The notes beneath the pieces are model-generated. The model made no database searches. It was not told the DNA's origin and saw only the letters and a program-made list of their open reading frames with translations. The translations under genes were made by a program, and so were the position numbers. DNA of 64,000 nt from positions 399,501 to 463,500 of the forward strand of contig JAVHZZ010000008.1 in the NCBI GenBank assembly GCA_036250195.1, read 5' to 3'. Shown here piece after piece: positions 1 to 13,031 of the stretch. Source of the DNA: Mixophyes australis (lineage: Eukaryota > Chordata > Amphibia > Anura > Limnodynastidae). Each line of letters starts with the position of its first letter. The stretch's first letter is position 1.

Positions 1-2550
1 TCTGTCTCAGAACGAACAAATGAATTATTCCTCCTACAGCACTCTCTAGATTTACACCAGGACATTCATCGCTAGCATCGACTGAAAAGAGCCCGACTCT
101 GTAAACTCTATGGAGATTGTGAGCCTGATCGGTCGTTGGTTGGTCGGAAAACATTAAACGGTAGGACCAACCAAATGAATTGACGGTCGGCACTTTGGGA
201 CGACTTTATATCATCGTGTCACTATACGCACTCACACGATATGTCGGATGTTGCCTGATTGGAGGTTTTTTGTGCAATCATTGGGCCAGTGTGTACCTAG
301 CCCAAGTCTAGCTTTCAAGTTGTTTCATATGATCACATATTAACTGGTGTAATTTCCAATGTATCCGCAGATCGACCATTCACATTGAAGGGTCCAGAAA
401 AGTAGGCAAAATTGCTCCGTCAGATTCATAAGTCGTACTTTACTTTAATAACCTCCATAGTCCGTTGAATGGGTCAGTTAATTTATACAGCGAGGGCAAA
501 GGGGAATACACAAGCCTCCTTGTCACTTTCCTCTCATATACTCCCCTCTGCCCTAGATCACCTCACTTTATTCTTCACACCTCTGTCTATTCCCCTTTCT
601 CCATCTTATGACCTGCTCCAGTTCATCGTTCCCTACGTTAACCTCAATCCAATCTCTCTGCCATCTCCATTCATTCCCTTTACTATGTCCTCCTCCTATT
701 TTCTCAAGATCCAGAAGAACAAACATTAAGAAAGACTCTCTGTAGCTGGTTTTATAAAGCCCTATAAGAAAACATAGTTAGACCTATACAGCCTCTCTCT
801 GTAACTACCATATAATGCAGCTTGTCCTGGGCACTCCCTCCACCTTAAGGCTCATTCACATCAGCTCTGTCTTGTAAAATCACTGATCCCTATATCCCAA
901 ATTCCATCACAACATATCCTAAAATATAACACACCAAAATTGCAGCTTCTAAATGCCTAAGTTCTCCATAATATTTATCTCAGACAATAATGCTACACGT
1001 TCCGTTATATATTGCAATACTGTCTGTGTTCAGCTGCAACAAGTTCCATAACTTAGTCTTTACTTATAAAGTTAGAGATGCTCAAAATTTTATATAATTG
1101 GTTCTGGAACTGGATGTCGAATCGGCCCTAAAGATTAAAGATTAGCCAGGTACAAGATTTGATCTAAGTTTGAGGAAGGCGAAGTGATCCTAATGGTTAT
1201 ATTGTATAGTATTTTCAACAGTGTTACAATGTGAACAGTGAACCTCGATCTCGATACGGCAATGTTTGCTGTTTGAATGCTAAAAGTACTATAATGTAGC
1301 CATTAAAACTTGAATAGGAAACATTTTACAGTATATGTTAAAATTTTTAAGAAAGTCAAATGTAAACCATGAACAGTGAACCTCAAACTTCGAACACAAA
1401 GTGTTATTGCAAAGCACAAGCTTTGGACTGCAATATCAGCTTAAATTCAAGGCCAAATCTTAAACAAGTTTGGTTTAAATTATTTGAATGTCTCTATTTC
1501 CATGCAAAGAATAATAAGCATTTCCCAGGGCTTCAGCGTAGATAAATGTTCTAACTGCAGACTGGAAAATCGAGGCTCCAAATTTACTTTAGATTAGTGG
1601 CTACTTCTAGGAGGTGATAAAATGTTTTAGTGGTGTTAAATATCTGACCCAAGGCTCTCTAATCCCGCTAAAAAAACACCACTGCTCCCGATCACCCATT
1701 TATCTCAATCTGGGATTTAGATGGATTAGAAGACGATTAGGAGCAGAGCATATGGGGAAGTGAAGGCATTTGACATTTGAAAGGCAGCCGTTCCAGGATA
1801 CAGATATACTGTCATCCAGTAGTAAATGTCTGTGTAAGCAAATGTTCACATCCCCATCCCCCATCCCCCGCTCCACCCCCCCCCCCCCCCTCCTGATACA
1901 ACAAACGCAACATTGACTGAATACTTCTGATTAATCTCTGGGTTTCACTTTCTTTTATTCACATGTATCAAGAAACAATGACTCATTATAAATGTTAATT
2001 GTGGCCCTGGGAGCCCTTAGTGGCAAATCTTAGTAGGGTTGATGGCCTTGGGCAGTATGGGGCCCAGAACTTCCACGTTCACAGAGGTAAAGAGATCTAA
2101 CAGACAACAATTCTGATCAGGTGACGGCTGATGTAACATGTCACATGGGTGGCAGCGGTGGATATACTATGCTGGTACAGGGCCCGGAGGTGAGAGGGCC
2201 TGGCTATGACACGTTCCACCCCTTGATCTATAGCACATCTTCCATGTCTATGAAGCAACCAGGATTAGGAGGCGGATGGAGAATGAGAAGGATACCGACC
2301 ACTTCAGCTCATACACAACTTTTTCTTCTAAATTGCTTGAGATGAGAATAGAGACATAACTCTAACCAGGACTGGAGATATGATACAGCCAGAGATTTTA
2401 ATCTGTGGTTCTGGTCTTATCAGAACAAGAGAACAGCTCTCACCTCCTGATCGCAGTCCCAGCAGCAATGTGTTCACCCCTGTCTGCTGCCCTCAACCAG
2501 AAAGCTTTGTAGAAATGGAGGTAATTAAATCAGAACTAAAGAACAGTTAC
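1..2550. other. Unannotated AT-rich sequence
   Basis: I recognise no gene or repeat family here. About 520-720 is strongly pyrimidine-rich on the plus strand, which is why an 86-codon frame stays open across it; its Ser/Leu/Pro-rich translation resembles no family I know. A C-homopolymer run lies near 1875-1890. Short open frames at 2121-2345 and 2380-2574 have no recognisable domain. The rest looks single-copy. Confidence 0.5.
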
Positions 2551-2660
2551 CATCATCATCATTTATTTATATAGCGCCAGCAAATTCCGTAGCGCTTTAC
2601 AATTGGGAACAAACATTAATAAAACAATACTGGGTAATACATACAGACAGAGAGGTACAG
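2551..2660 (-). repeat. SINE/LINE 3' tail fragment
   Basis: On the minus strand this reads as an 'agcgctacggaatttg' block followed by 'gcgctatataaataaatgatg', then a short ATG repeat. That is the same tail that ends the full SINE copies at 14.3, 38.8, 52.8 and 60.6 kb, in a subfamily with 'ttgctgg' where the others have 'ttagtgg'. The tRNA-like head is absent, so it is either a 5'-truncated SINE or the 3' end of the partner LINE. The 43985-44061 fragment is the same subfamily. Confidence 0.7.
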
Positions 2661-3540
2661 TTATATATAATATTCCTACCTGACACAAAAAAGTAATCAG
2701 CCCCACTTCAGTCAATAAGACGTGGCCCCGTATATCTGCCAATCAGAGTCCTCCGTGCACTGGATGCTGCAGGAAGCACTCATTGTACTATCTCTGCTGC
2801 AGGAGTAAAAGCATCAGATACAGCGCTCCTGATTACCATTCATCAGGCAGAATGAGAAGAATGGGGCCAGCTCCCTCCCCCTGCACAGCTCTAATTGATA
2901 AATTAACCATCTGCAGGAGCTCAGAGGCCTCAATCTATCCACAAGTCTCAATAAATACAAACATAATCTGATTTTCGATGGATCAGCCATATAAGTCTAC
3001 AGCAAAATATGTGATTACTTCTAGGAAGAGATTCTACATCTGAAACATTGTGACAGTTGCTGTAGACTTACATGACCACAAACCTTCCTAATACTGACGT
3101 ACAAAGTCTGTGGGTGGTTACAGACCCTCCAACCTGTCACATTTTCTCTGGTACAAATGTATCTAAGTAACTATAGAGTCACCTGGGCTGGGTTCATTCA
3201 TGGATGAGACGGGTGATATTTATCCATCAATGGATTACCCCAACCCAGGGGTACATGGAAGGGAAGAGGAAGTGGACGACCCCTTGCGCAGCACAAATAT
3301 CCAGTTAAAGACATGAGAAGAAATAATTAAAATGCCCATTATATTGAGAAAGTATCTAATAGACCTCTGAACAATATAGTATAGGAGGAAGTTGGGGAAC
3401 AGAATAATTTGTACAAGATAAGAGGGTCAGGTTAGAGGGTCTGTGTATATAGGTGGGAAGGACGTATACAATATCTCACATTGGAGGAATACAGGTAGGG
3501 GTATAACCAGGATTGATTGTTGTCACAAAGTAAATTCTCA
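2661..3540. other. Unannotated sequence
   Basis: No gene or recognised repeat. The 2783-2971 open frame has no recognisable domain. TAATTGATAAATTAACC-like AT-rich words occur near 2890-2910. Confidence 0.45.
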
Positions 3541-4413
3541 GTGTGTATTATACTCTGTGTCCTGTATGGAAGTGTGAGTACTATAGAGTGCCGTATCTCC
3601 TGTCCTGTATGGAAGTGTGAGTACTGTACAGTGCCGTATATCCTGTCCTGTATGGAGGTGTGAGTACTGTACAGTGCCGTATATCCTGTCCTGTATGGAG
3701 GTGTGAGTACTGTACAGTGCCGTATATCCTGTCCTGTATGGAAGTGTGAGTACTGTACAGTGCCGTATATCCTGTCCTGTATGGAGGTGTGAGTACTGTA
3801 CAGTGCCGTATATCCTGTCCTGTATGGAGGTGTGAGTACTGTAGAGTGCCGTATCTCCTGTCCTGTATGGAAGTGTGAGTACTGTACAGTGCCGTATCTC
3901 CTGTCCTGTATGGAAGTGTGAGTACTGTACAGTGCCGTATCTCCTGTCCTGTATGGAGGTGTGAGTACTGTACAGTGCCGTATCTCCTGTCCTGTATGGA
4001 AGTGCGAGTACTGTACAGTGCCGTATCTCCTGTCCTGTATGGAGGTGCGAGTACTGTACAGTGCCGTATATCCTGTCCTGTATGGAAGTGCGAGTACTGT
4101 ACAGTGCCGTATATCCTGTCCTGTATGGAGGTGTGAGTACTGTACAGTGCCGTATATCCTGTCCTGTATGGAGGTGTGAGTACTGTACAGTGCCGTATCG
4201 CCTGTCCTGTATGGAGGTGTGAGTACTGTACAGTGCCGTATCGCCTGTCCTGTATGGAGGTGTGAGTACTGTACAGTGCCGTATCGCCTGTCCTGTATGG
4301 AAGTGTGAGTACTGTACAGTGCCGTATCGCCTGTCCTGTATGGAGGTGTGAGTACTGTACAGTGCCGTATCGCCTGTCCTGTATGGAAGTGTGAGTACTG
4401 TACAGTGCCGTAT
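3541..4413. repeat. 43-bp minisatellite array, ~20 copies
   Basis: Near-identical 43-bp units run head to tail; each contains the 10-bp palindrome ACTGTACAGT and a 'cctgtcctgtatgga' segment. Variant blocks are ordered along the array: the word after 'ccgtat' changes from 'atcc' to 'ctcc', back to 'atcc', and finally to 'cgcc'. Such blocks indicate local spreading of variants by unequal exchange or slippage. Because 43 is not a multiple of 3, translations cycle through three frames, giving the short cysteine-rich open frames at 3918-4136 and 3961-4179, which are artefacts. Confidence 0.97.
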
Positions 4414-6235
4414 CTTGTTACTTCATCGCTCTATACATTTAAGTGGTTATCACTAGAGATAACTCAGCCAGTGGTTAGTTTTGCCTGGGGAATCCTATTT
4501 AACAAGTATGGAAGGTACCCTTGTTCTAACACACTACCTCTTCTGTTTAACACCTTCCCTGGTTGGTGATCACAGAAGTAAAAGCATTTAAAAATGCTTT
4601 ATTCTTTAAAAAATTAGGTTTGATTTAAATAAAACAAAACCCAAAATACAGATAAACATCCTTCTCATACATGAATGAAGGTAGCAGAAAATTAATTATA
4701 AAATATGATCACAAAATAATGTACTGTAGGTATGAGAATAAGGAAAATACCATCAGTGTCAAATGTCAGCTCAGAATCAGCCAATTGACTTGTGGTAGGA
4801 GTGTCTCCGTGCGGCCACAATTACTCTACTACCAGTGCATTAACACCCCTTGTTCTACATCCTGAAGTGTCAGGGCCTAAGTGATCAGACACTATCACAA
4901 TCTCCAATGTGTTTCTCTGTTAGTGTGTGTCTGCCTTCCCTGACCCTCCACATAGTCCCTGCTTCTGATGGAGATGATGACGAGCCATTAGGAAGAGGAT
5001 AGAGTGCAGTGTATTCTGGGCCCGGCTCTCTAGCTCTACTTACTAATGTTGTTTTGTTGCATTTGTTTACCAGTCCCCATACTACATGTCTGAGATGGAA
5101 GAATAATTTGTTATGACGTCTGCATTTCTTTTGCAAGAAAAGCTGAAACGCTCTTTTCTTGCAGGAGGGCATAAAGAATGTGCTTATTTGGCTGTGATAA
5201 AAATGATAATTTGCAAGAAAATGATTGTGGATTAGAGAACGGAGAAGCGATTAATGGGAGCTGGTAACTTTCCCAATGTGTGCATAGCCCGCTGGTTTAG
5301 GGGATCCTAATCCTTCTTAGGCTGCAAAAGGACCCTCAGACTGCTCAAGCAAGCGGAGCTTAGGCACTGCAAGCCTTCTACAAAGTACTAAATCTTCACT
5401 TTAGCTGCCTGCGTTTCCTTCATCTTAAACTATAAGCCGTTTTTCTAAAGGATCCTTCCATAGACAAGCCCCTTTAGAAGCGGCCAGGATTTTGAAACCC
5501 AGATTGCTGAAATTTTAAATCCAGGGTCCAAGTATAGGACAGATTAGGAGCACTTCATGAGGTCAACTTTAACCCCTCCACTGCCAAGGGCAGTCAGCAG
5601 AGAGTATAGCAGAGATGTCAATACCATATTCCCCGCTGAATACACACTATACAGTACTGTTCTCCTTGTACAGAGGAAGACACATTATATACACTTTACA
5701 AGTGGAAATAGCAGTATCCATATTATTGTATCTTTTATGTCAGAAGGAGGTTCCAGACATTAAAGTGTTTTTTTCCCACAACTGGACATTAATAATATCA
5801 CAGATTTTATTACTGAGATTAATTATTTATACGTCACCTCTGTGTCCAGCATGAACGGGTTTATTCCGATGATCGTGCTGTGTTAGAAGGAATGATGGCA
5901 CTTTGTAAACGCTGCAATGACACAATATATAAAACTTGCTTTATGCACAATGAAGATATCAAACATTAAATCATTTCAGTGAGAATCCGGATTCTCCGTA
6001 AGCTGCTGTTATCTGGGCTGGATCGTCACTCGGTGAACATTTCATTCATATCAAATTAATCAATGGATGAATTCACATTTAATTATAAACTGTATTCAGA
6101 TAAAATCTATTTACATGATCAATAAAAACACCAACATTCAAACAACTGAGTTTCTGACCATTTTCTTTCTTTCCTCCTCAGATATGAAACCAGCCCTGGA
6201 AATAAATCACTGACTCCCTTCTATCCACGATGGTT
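4414..6235. other. Unannotated sequence; 5860-6140 candidate conserved non-coding
   Basis: No gene or recognised repeat family. The 95-codon minus-strand frame at 4885-5172 has no recognisable domain. About 5860-6140 is AT-rich with several homeodomain-like words (attaatcaatgg, tttaattata, aaattaatc) and lacks repeat features, which makes it a candidate regulatory element. I cannot test conservation. Confidence 0.35.
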
Positions 6236-6395
6236 TAGATTGTAAGCTCATTTGGTCAGGGACCTCTGTACCTTCTGTTTTATGTCATTGTATGTTATTT
6301 ATTTGTGCCATGATCACTTCAGTGTAAAGCACTGTGGAATATTTTGGTGCTTTATAAATGAAATATAATAATATTTAATAATAATAATAATAGTC
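6236..6395 (+). repeat. LINE/SINE 3' tail (plus strand)
   Basis: The segment begins 'agattgtaagctcatttggt', continues 'cagggacc', and ends with 'aaagcactgtggaat', 'ttggtgctttataaatgaaa' and an AATAAT-rich tail. The same layout ends the LINE fragment at 19.4-20.2 kb and, on the opposite strand, the SINE copies. It is a 5'-truncated CR1/L2-like LINE or a SINE derived from one. No coding sequence remains. Confidence 0.65.
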
Positions 6396-6659
6396 AGGCA
6401 GATATTGTGTAAATTAAACCCAACATTTATATTTCGCTGCGGTGTAGCGGAGGAAAGTGTCCTGGTTAATAAGAAATAATGAGAAGTTGCTGCTGAGTCA
6501 CATTAATCAGTGAATAGGAGGACAATTGGCTGCTCATCTGTTTATATACCACCTATTAACTGAAAGGGACAATCCGGTCTTGTCTGATATTATGCAGTAG
6601 ACTATAATATATAGAGGACACCAACAGGAATCTCCTCCTCCGCCCCCTAAATCTGAAGA

Positions 6660-6800
6660 TATCTGCAACCAATCTGATTCTAGCGATATTTTATTCAGTT
6701 ATTTCTACAAAATGACAGCTAGAATCTGATTGGTTGCTATAGGCCACATCTCCATTTTTCAAACCCGCCTGAATCTCGCAGCTTGATACATACCCCCTGG
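6660..6800. mobile_element. Palindromic MITE, 5'-truncated
   Basis: Arms at 6665-6683 and 6719-6737 are inverted copies with 18 of 19 matches, containing 'aatctgattggttgc'. The right arm continues through 'acatctccatttttcaaacc' to a terminus resembling 'taccccct'. I recognise this core as a common frog palindromic repeat (inference from memory). The left arm stops short, so the copy is truncated or rearranged. Confidence 0.65.
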
Positions 6801-6912
6801 CTGTTATATACAATATAGGATGATGTGGCGCTTCACTAGAATTGCAGCCTGATACGTGGAACGGAGAGTCCACCTCCCTCCAAAATACAGTATTGTAAAA
6901 TAAAAAAACCAC

Positions 6913-7500
6913 GTACATTCAAGCGCAGACTTTCAAACACATAGAAGATGTTCAATGTAAGGTAAGCCTTACCTGAGAAAGACTCTTGTCCTGAGTCGAA
7001 ACGCGTAGGATGTAAGCTGATTCGTGTTCCTGTTGCTAGACGTTCATTTGATACATCTGGATGTTTGATTATACACGCATGACTACAGCCATATCTGCAT
7101 TCAATCGGTGGAACCTTCTTTGAGATGGGATGTGAAGGAGAGTCCTCTGAGTGTATATATATATATACGAGATGCCTGATACCATCTGCATTTTTGTAAG
7201 CATAACGGCACTGGGGGGAGTTTGACATGAACAACACAGAAGTTTTGTTTGGTGTCGTTTCTATTCCCTGCACAAAGTGAATGAACATAGAAGATCTATC
7301 TTTTGGGATTTTTTATGGGACTATCATTACTAAGTTGTGTACATATTGCACTATTATTGTCCCTGTTTTGTATTGTTTGAGTTTGCTGTAGGTTGGATGT
7401 ATCTACCTACAAATAAGGATATCATTTATCAACAAGTGGGAGGAACCTATTTCCACATTGAACATCTTCTATGTGTTTGAAAGTCTGCGCTTGAATGTAC
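6913..7500. mobile_element. 588-bp non-autonomous element with 46-bp perfect TIRs
   Basis: Positions 6913-6958 and 7455-7500 are exact inverted copies over 46 of 46 bases, beginning GTACATTCAAGCGCAG. The interior carries the 'cctgag...gaaacgcgtagg' motif at 6972-7009 and a short TA run at about 7155-7168. A ~20-bp direct repeat (acataccccctggc, optional t, gttata) lies at 6788-6808 and 7499-7518, just outside the left TIR region and overlapping the right one, so the true insertion may include 6809-6912. No transposase is encoded; the 150-codon minus-strand frame over 6836-7288 runs across the left TIR and has no recognisable domain. Superfamily undetermined. Confidence 0.75.
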
Positions 7501-7805
7501 ATACCCCCTGGCGTTATAAAACAAGTACAATGCGTTTTCTGTTTAGTTCTAGCAAAATCTGAATAAATAGTAACAAAATGCAAAACCAGAATGAGCAGTT
7601 CCTACCTTGTCAGTCAATCTAAGAACATCAGGAATATGGACGATTATATAACTGACAAGGACCCAAAGCAAACAGCCGAAATGTCAACAGGGGACCAAGA
7701 ATATCAGATACAAAAATGGGCTGTGGCTGAATCCGTGGACCTAGTTAATCTAATATGGGCGCAATTATACACAGCTAATGAAATAGCTGAAAAATAATTA
7801 TTTGA
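7501..7805. other. Unannotated spacer
   Basis: No gene seen. A 68-codon plus-strand frame (7591-7797) is acidic and hydrophilic and resembles nothing I recognise; it ends just before the tandem array. Confidence 0.4.
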
Positions 7806-10800
7806 AAGAACACAGCCCCATCTGGGCAGTATATAATATAGAGGTCAGATGTACAATATAGAGGTTATATTATACATACTAGGAGTACTATACAACACAG
7901 ACCCATCTGGGCAGTATATAATATAGAGGTCAGTGACAGATGTACAATATAGAGGTTATATTATACATACTAGGAGTACTATACAACACAGACCCATCTG
8001 GGCAGTATATAATATAGAGGTCAGTGACAGATGTACAATATAGAGGTTATATTATACATACTAGGAGTACTATACAACACAGACCCATCTGGGCAGTATA
8101 TAATATAGAGGTCAGTGACAGATGTACAATATAGAGGTTATATTATACATACTAGGAGTACTATACAACACAGCCCCATCTGAGCAGTATATAATATAGA
8201 GGTCAGATGTACAATATAGAGGTCATATTATACATACTAGGAGTACTATACAACACAGCCCCATCTGGGCAGTATATAATATAGAGGTCAGTGACAGATG
8301 TACAATATAGAGGTTATATTATACATACTAGGAGTACTATACAACACAGCCCCATCTGGGCAGTATATAATATAGAGGTCAGATGTACAATATAGAGGTT
8401 ATATTATACATACTAGGAGTACTATACAACACAGCCCCATCTGGGCAGTATATAATATAGAGGTCAGTGACAGATGTACAATATAGAGGTCATATTATAC
8501 ATACTAGGAGTACTATACAACACAGACCCATCTGGGCAGTATATAATATAGAGGTCAGTGACAGATGTACAATATAGAGGTCATATTATACATACTAGGA
8601 GTACTATACAACACAGCCCCATCTGGGCAGTATATAATATAGAGGTCAGATGTACAATATAGAGGTCATATTATACATACTAGCAGTACTATACAACACA
8701 GCCCCATCTGGGCAGTATATAATATAGAGGTCAGATGTACAATATAGAGGTTATATTATACATACTAGGAGTACTATACAACACAGCCCCACCTGGGCAG
8801 TATATAATATAGAGGTCAGTGATATATGTACAATATAGAGGTCATATTATACATACTAGGAGTACTATACAACACAGACCCATCTGGGCAGTATATAATA
8901 TAGAGGTCAGTGACATATGTACAATATAGAGGTCATATTATACATACTAGGAGTACTATACAACACAGCCCCATCTGGGCAGTATATAATATAGAGGTCA
9001 GATGTACAATATAGAGGTCATATTATACATACTAGGAGTACTATACAACACAGCCCCATCTGGGCAGTATATAATATAGAGGTCAGTGACATATGTACAA
9101 TATAGAGGTTATATTATACATACTAGGAGTACTATACAACACAGCCCCATCTGGGCAGTATATAATATAGAGGTCAGATGTACAATATAGAGGTCATATT
9201 ATACATACTAGGAGTACTATACAACACAGCCCCATCTGGGCAGTATATAATATAGAGGTCAGTGACAGATGTACAATATAGAGGTCATATTATACATACT
9301 AGGAGTACTATACAACACAGCCCCATCTGGGCAGTATATAATATAGAGGTCAGTGACAGATGTACAATATAGAGGTCATATTATACATACTAGGAGTACT
9401 ATACAACACAGCCCCATCTGGGCAGTATATAATATAGAGGTCAGTGACAGATGTACAATATAGAGGTTATATTATACATACTAGGAGTACTATACAACAC
9501 AGCCCCATCTGGGCAGTATATAATATAGAGGTCAGATGTACAATATAGAGGTCATATTATACATACTAGGAGTACTATACAACACAGCCCCATCTGGGCA
9601 GTATATAATATAGAGGTCAGTGACAGATGTACAATATAGAGGTCATATTATACATACTAGGAGTACTATACAACACAGCCCCATCTGGGCAGTATATAAT
9701 ATAGAGGTCAGATGTACAATATAGAGGTCATATTATACATACTAGGAGTACTATACAACACAGCCCCATCTGGGCAGTATATAATATAGAGGTCAGTGAC
9801 ATATGTACAATATAGAGGTTATATTATACATACTAGGAGTACTATACAACACTGCCCCATCTGGGCAGTATATAATATAGAGGTCAGTGACAGATGTACA
9901 ATATAGAGGTTATATTATATATACTAGCAATACTATACAACACAGCCCCATCTGGGCAGTATATAATATAGAGGTCATATTATACATACTAGCAATACTA
10001 TACAACACAGACCCATCTGGGCAGTATATAATATAGAGGTCAGTGACAGATGTACAATATAGAGGTCATATTATACATACTAGGAGTACTATACAACACA
10101 GCCCCATCTGGGCAGTATATAATATAGAGGTCAGATGTACAATATAGAGGTCATATTATACATACTAGGAGTACTATACAACACAGACCCATCTGGGCAG
10201 TATATAATATAGAGGTCAGATGTACAATATAGAGGTCATATTATACATACTAGGAGTACTATACAACACAGCCCCATCTGGGCAGTATATAATATAGAGG
10301 TCAGTGACAGATGTACAATATAGAGGTCATATTATACATACTAGGAGTACTATACAACACAGCCCCATCTGGGCAGTATATAATATAGAGGTCAGTGACA
10401 GATGTACAATATAGAGGTCATATTATACATACTAGGAGTACTATACAACACAGCCCCATCTGGGCAGTATATAATATAGAGGTCAGTGACAGATGTACAA
10501 TATAGAGGTTATATTATACATACTAGGAGTACTATACAACACAGCCCCATCTGGGCAGTATATAATATAGAGGTCAGATGTACAATATAGAGGTCATATT
10601 ATACATACTAGGAGTACTATACAACACAGCCCCATCTGGGCAGTATATAATATAGAGGTCAGTGACAGATGTACAATATAGAGGTCATATTATACATACT
10701 AGGAGTACTATACAACACAGCCCCATCTGGGCAGTATATAATATAGAGGTCAGATGTACAATATAGAGGTCATATTATACATACTAGGAGTACTATACAA

Positions 10801-13031
10801 CACAGCCCCATCTGGGCAGTATATAATATAGAGGTCAGTGACATATGTACAATATAGAGGTTATATTATACATACTAGGAGTACTATACAACACTGCCCC
10901 ATCTGGGCAGTATATAATATAGAGGTCAGTGACAGATGTACAATATAGAGGTTATATTATATATACTAGCAATACTATACAACACAGCCCCATCTGGGCA
11001 GTATATAATATAGAGGTCAGATGTACAATATAGAGGTTATATTATACATACTAGCAATACTATACAACACAGCCCCATCTGGGCAGTATATAATATAGAG
11101 GTCAGTGACAGATGTACAATATAGAGGTTATATTATACATACTAGGAGTACTATACAACACAGCCCCATCTGGGCAGTATATAATATAGAGGTCAGATGT
11201 ACAATATAGAGGTTATATTATACATACTAGCAATACTATACAACACAGCCCCATCTGGGCAGTATATAATATAGAGGTCAGTGACAGATGTACAATATAG
11301 AGGTTATATTATACATACTAGGAGTACTATACAACACAGACCCATCTGGGCAGTATATAATATAGAGGTCAGATGTACAATATAGAGGTTATATTATACA
11401 TACTAGGAGTACTATACAACACAGCCCCATCTGGGCAGTATATAATATAGAGGTCAGTGACAGATGTACAATATAGAGGTCATATTATACATACTAGCAG
11501 TACTATACAACACAGCCCCATCTGGGCAGTATATAATATAGAGGTCAGTGATATATGTACAATATAGAGGTCATATTATACATACTAGGAGTACTATACA
11601 ACACAGCCCCATCTGGGCAGTATATAATATAGAGGTCAGTGACATATGTACAATATAGAGGTTATATTATACATACTAGGAGTACTATACAACACAGCCC
11701 CATCTGGGCAGTATATAATATAGAGGTCAGTGACATATGTACAATATAGAGGTCATATTATACATACTAGGAGTACTATACAACACAGCCCCATCTGGGC
11801 AGTATATAATATAGAGGTCAGTGACATATGTACAATATAGAGGTTATATTATACATACTAGGAGTACTATACAACACAGCCCCATCTGGGCAGTATATAA
11901 TATAGAGGTCAGATGTACAATATAGAGGTCATATTATACATACTAGGAGTACTATACAACACAGCCCCATCTGGGCAGTATATAATATAGAGGTCAGTGA
12001 CATATGTACAATATAGAGGTCATATTATACATACTAGGAGTACTATACAACACTGCCCCATCTGGGCAGTATATAATATAGAGGTCAGTGACAGATGTAC
12101 AATATAGAGGTTATATTATATATACTAGCAATACTATACAACACAGCCCCATCTGGGCAGTATATAATATAGAGGTCAGATGTACAATATAGAGGTCATA
12201 TTATACATACTAGCAGTACTATACAACACTGCCCCATCTGGGCAGTATATAATATAGAGGTCAGTGACAGATGTACAATATAGAGGTTATATTATATATA
12301 CTAGCAATACTATACAACACAGCCCCATCTGGGCAGTATATAATATAGAGGTCAGATGTACAATATAGAGGTCATATTATACATACTAGGAGTACTATAC
12401 AACACAGCCCCATCTGGGCAGTATATAATATAGAGGTCAGTGACATATGTACAATATAGAGGTCATATTATACATACTAGGAGTACTATACAACACAGCC
12501 CCATCTGGGCAGTATATAATATAGAGGTCAGTGACATATGTACAATATAGAGGTCATATTATACATACTAGGAGTACTATACAACACTGCCCCATCTGGG
12601 CAGTATATAATATAGAGGTCAGTGACAGATGTACAATATAGAGGTTATATTATATATACTAGCAATACTATACAACACAGCCCCATCTGGGCAGTATATA
12701 ATATAGAGGTCAGATGTACAATATAGAGGTCATATTATACATACTAGCAATACTATACAACACAGACCCATCTGGGCAGTATATAATATAGATGTCAGTG
12801 ACATATGTACAATATAGAGGTCATATTATACATACTAGGAGTACTATACAACACAGCCCCATCTGAGCAGTATATAATATAGAGGTCAGTGACATATGTA
12901 CAATATAGAGGTCATATTATACATACTAGGAGTACTATACAACACAGCCCCATCTGAGCAGTATATAATATAGAGGTCAGTGACAGATGTACAATATAGA
13001 GGTCATATTATACATACTAGGAGTACTATAC
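7806..13031. repeat. 85/91-bp satellite-like array, ~59 copies
   Basis: A 91-bp unit ('cagtatataatatagaggtc' ... 'ggagtactatacaac') alternates with an 85-bp form lacking a 6-bp piece within 'gtgaca'. Sequence variants (cacagacc/cacagccc/cactgccc; ggttata/ggtcata; caatac/gagtac) repeat in longer blocks. For example, 'cactgcccc' at about 9850 and 10892 lies in matching contexts about 1,042 bp apart, so a ~1-kb segment of about a dozen units was duplicated. Units are AT-rich with TATATAATATA-like words. There are no stable open frames. Confidence 0.97.

Noticed and set aside
3918..4179. Cysteine-rich 72-codon frames
   Set aside because: Translation of the 43-bp minisatellite.
6836..7288. 150-codon minus-strand frame
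   Set aside because: Runs across a TIR and a non-coding element; no recognisable motif and no expected composition.
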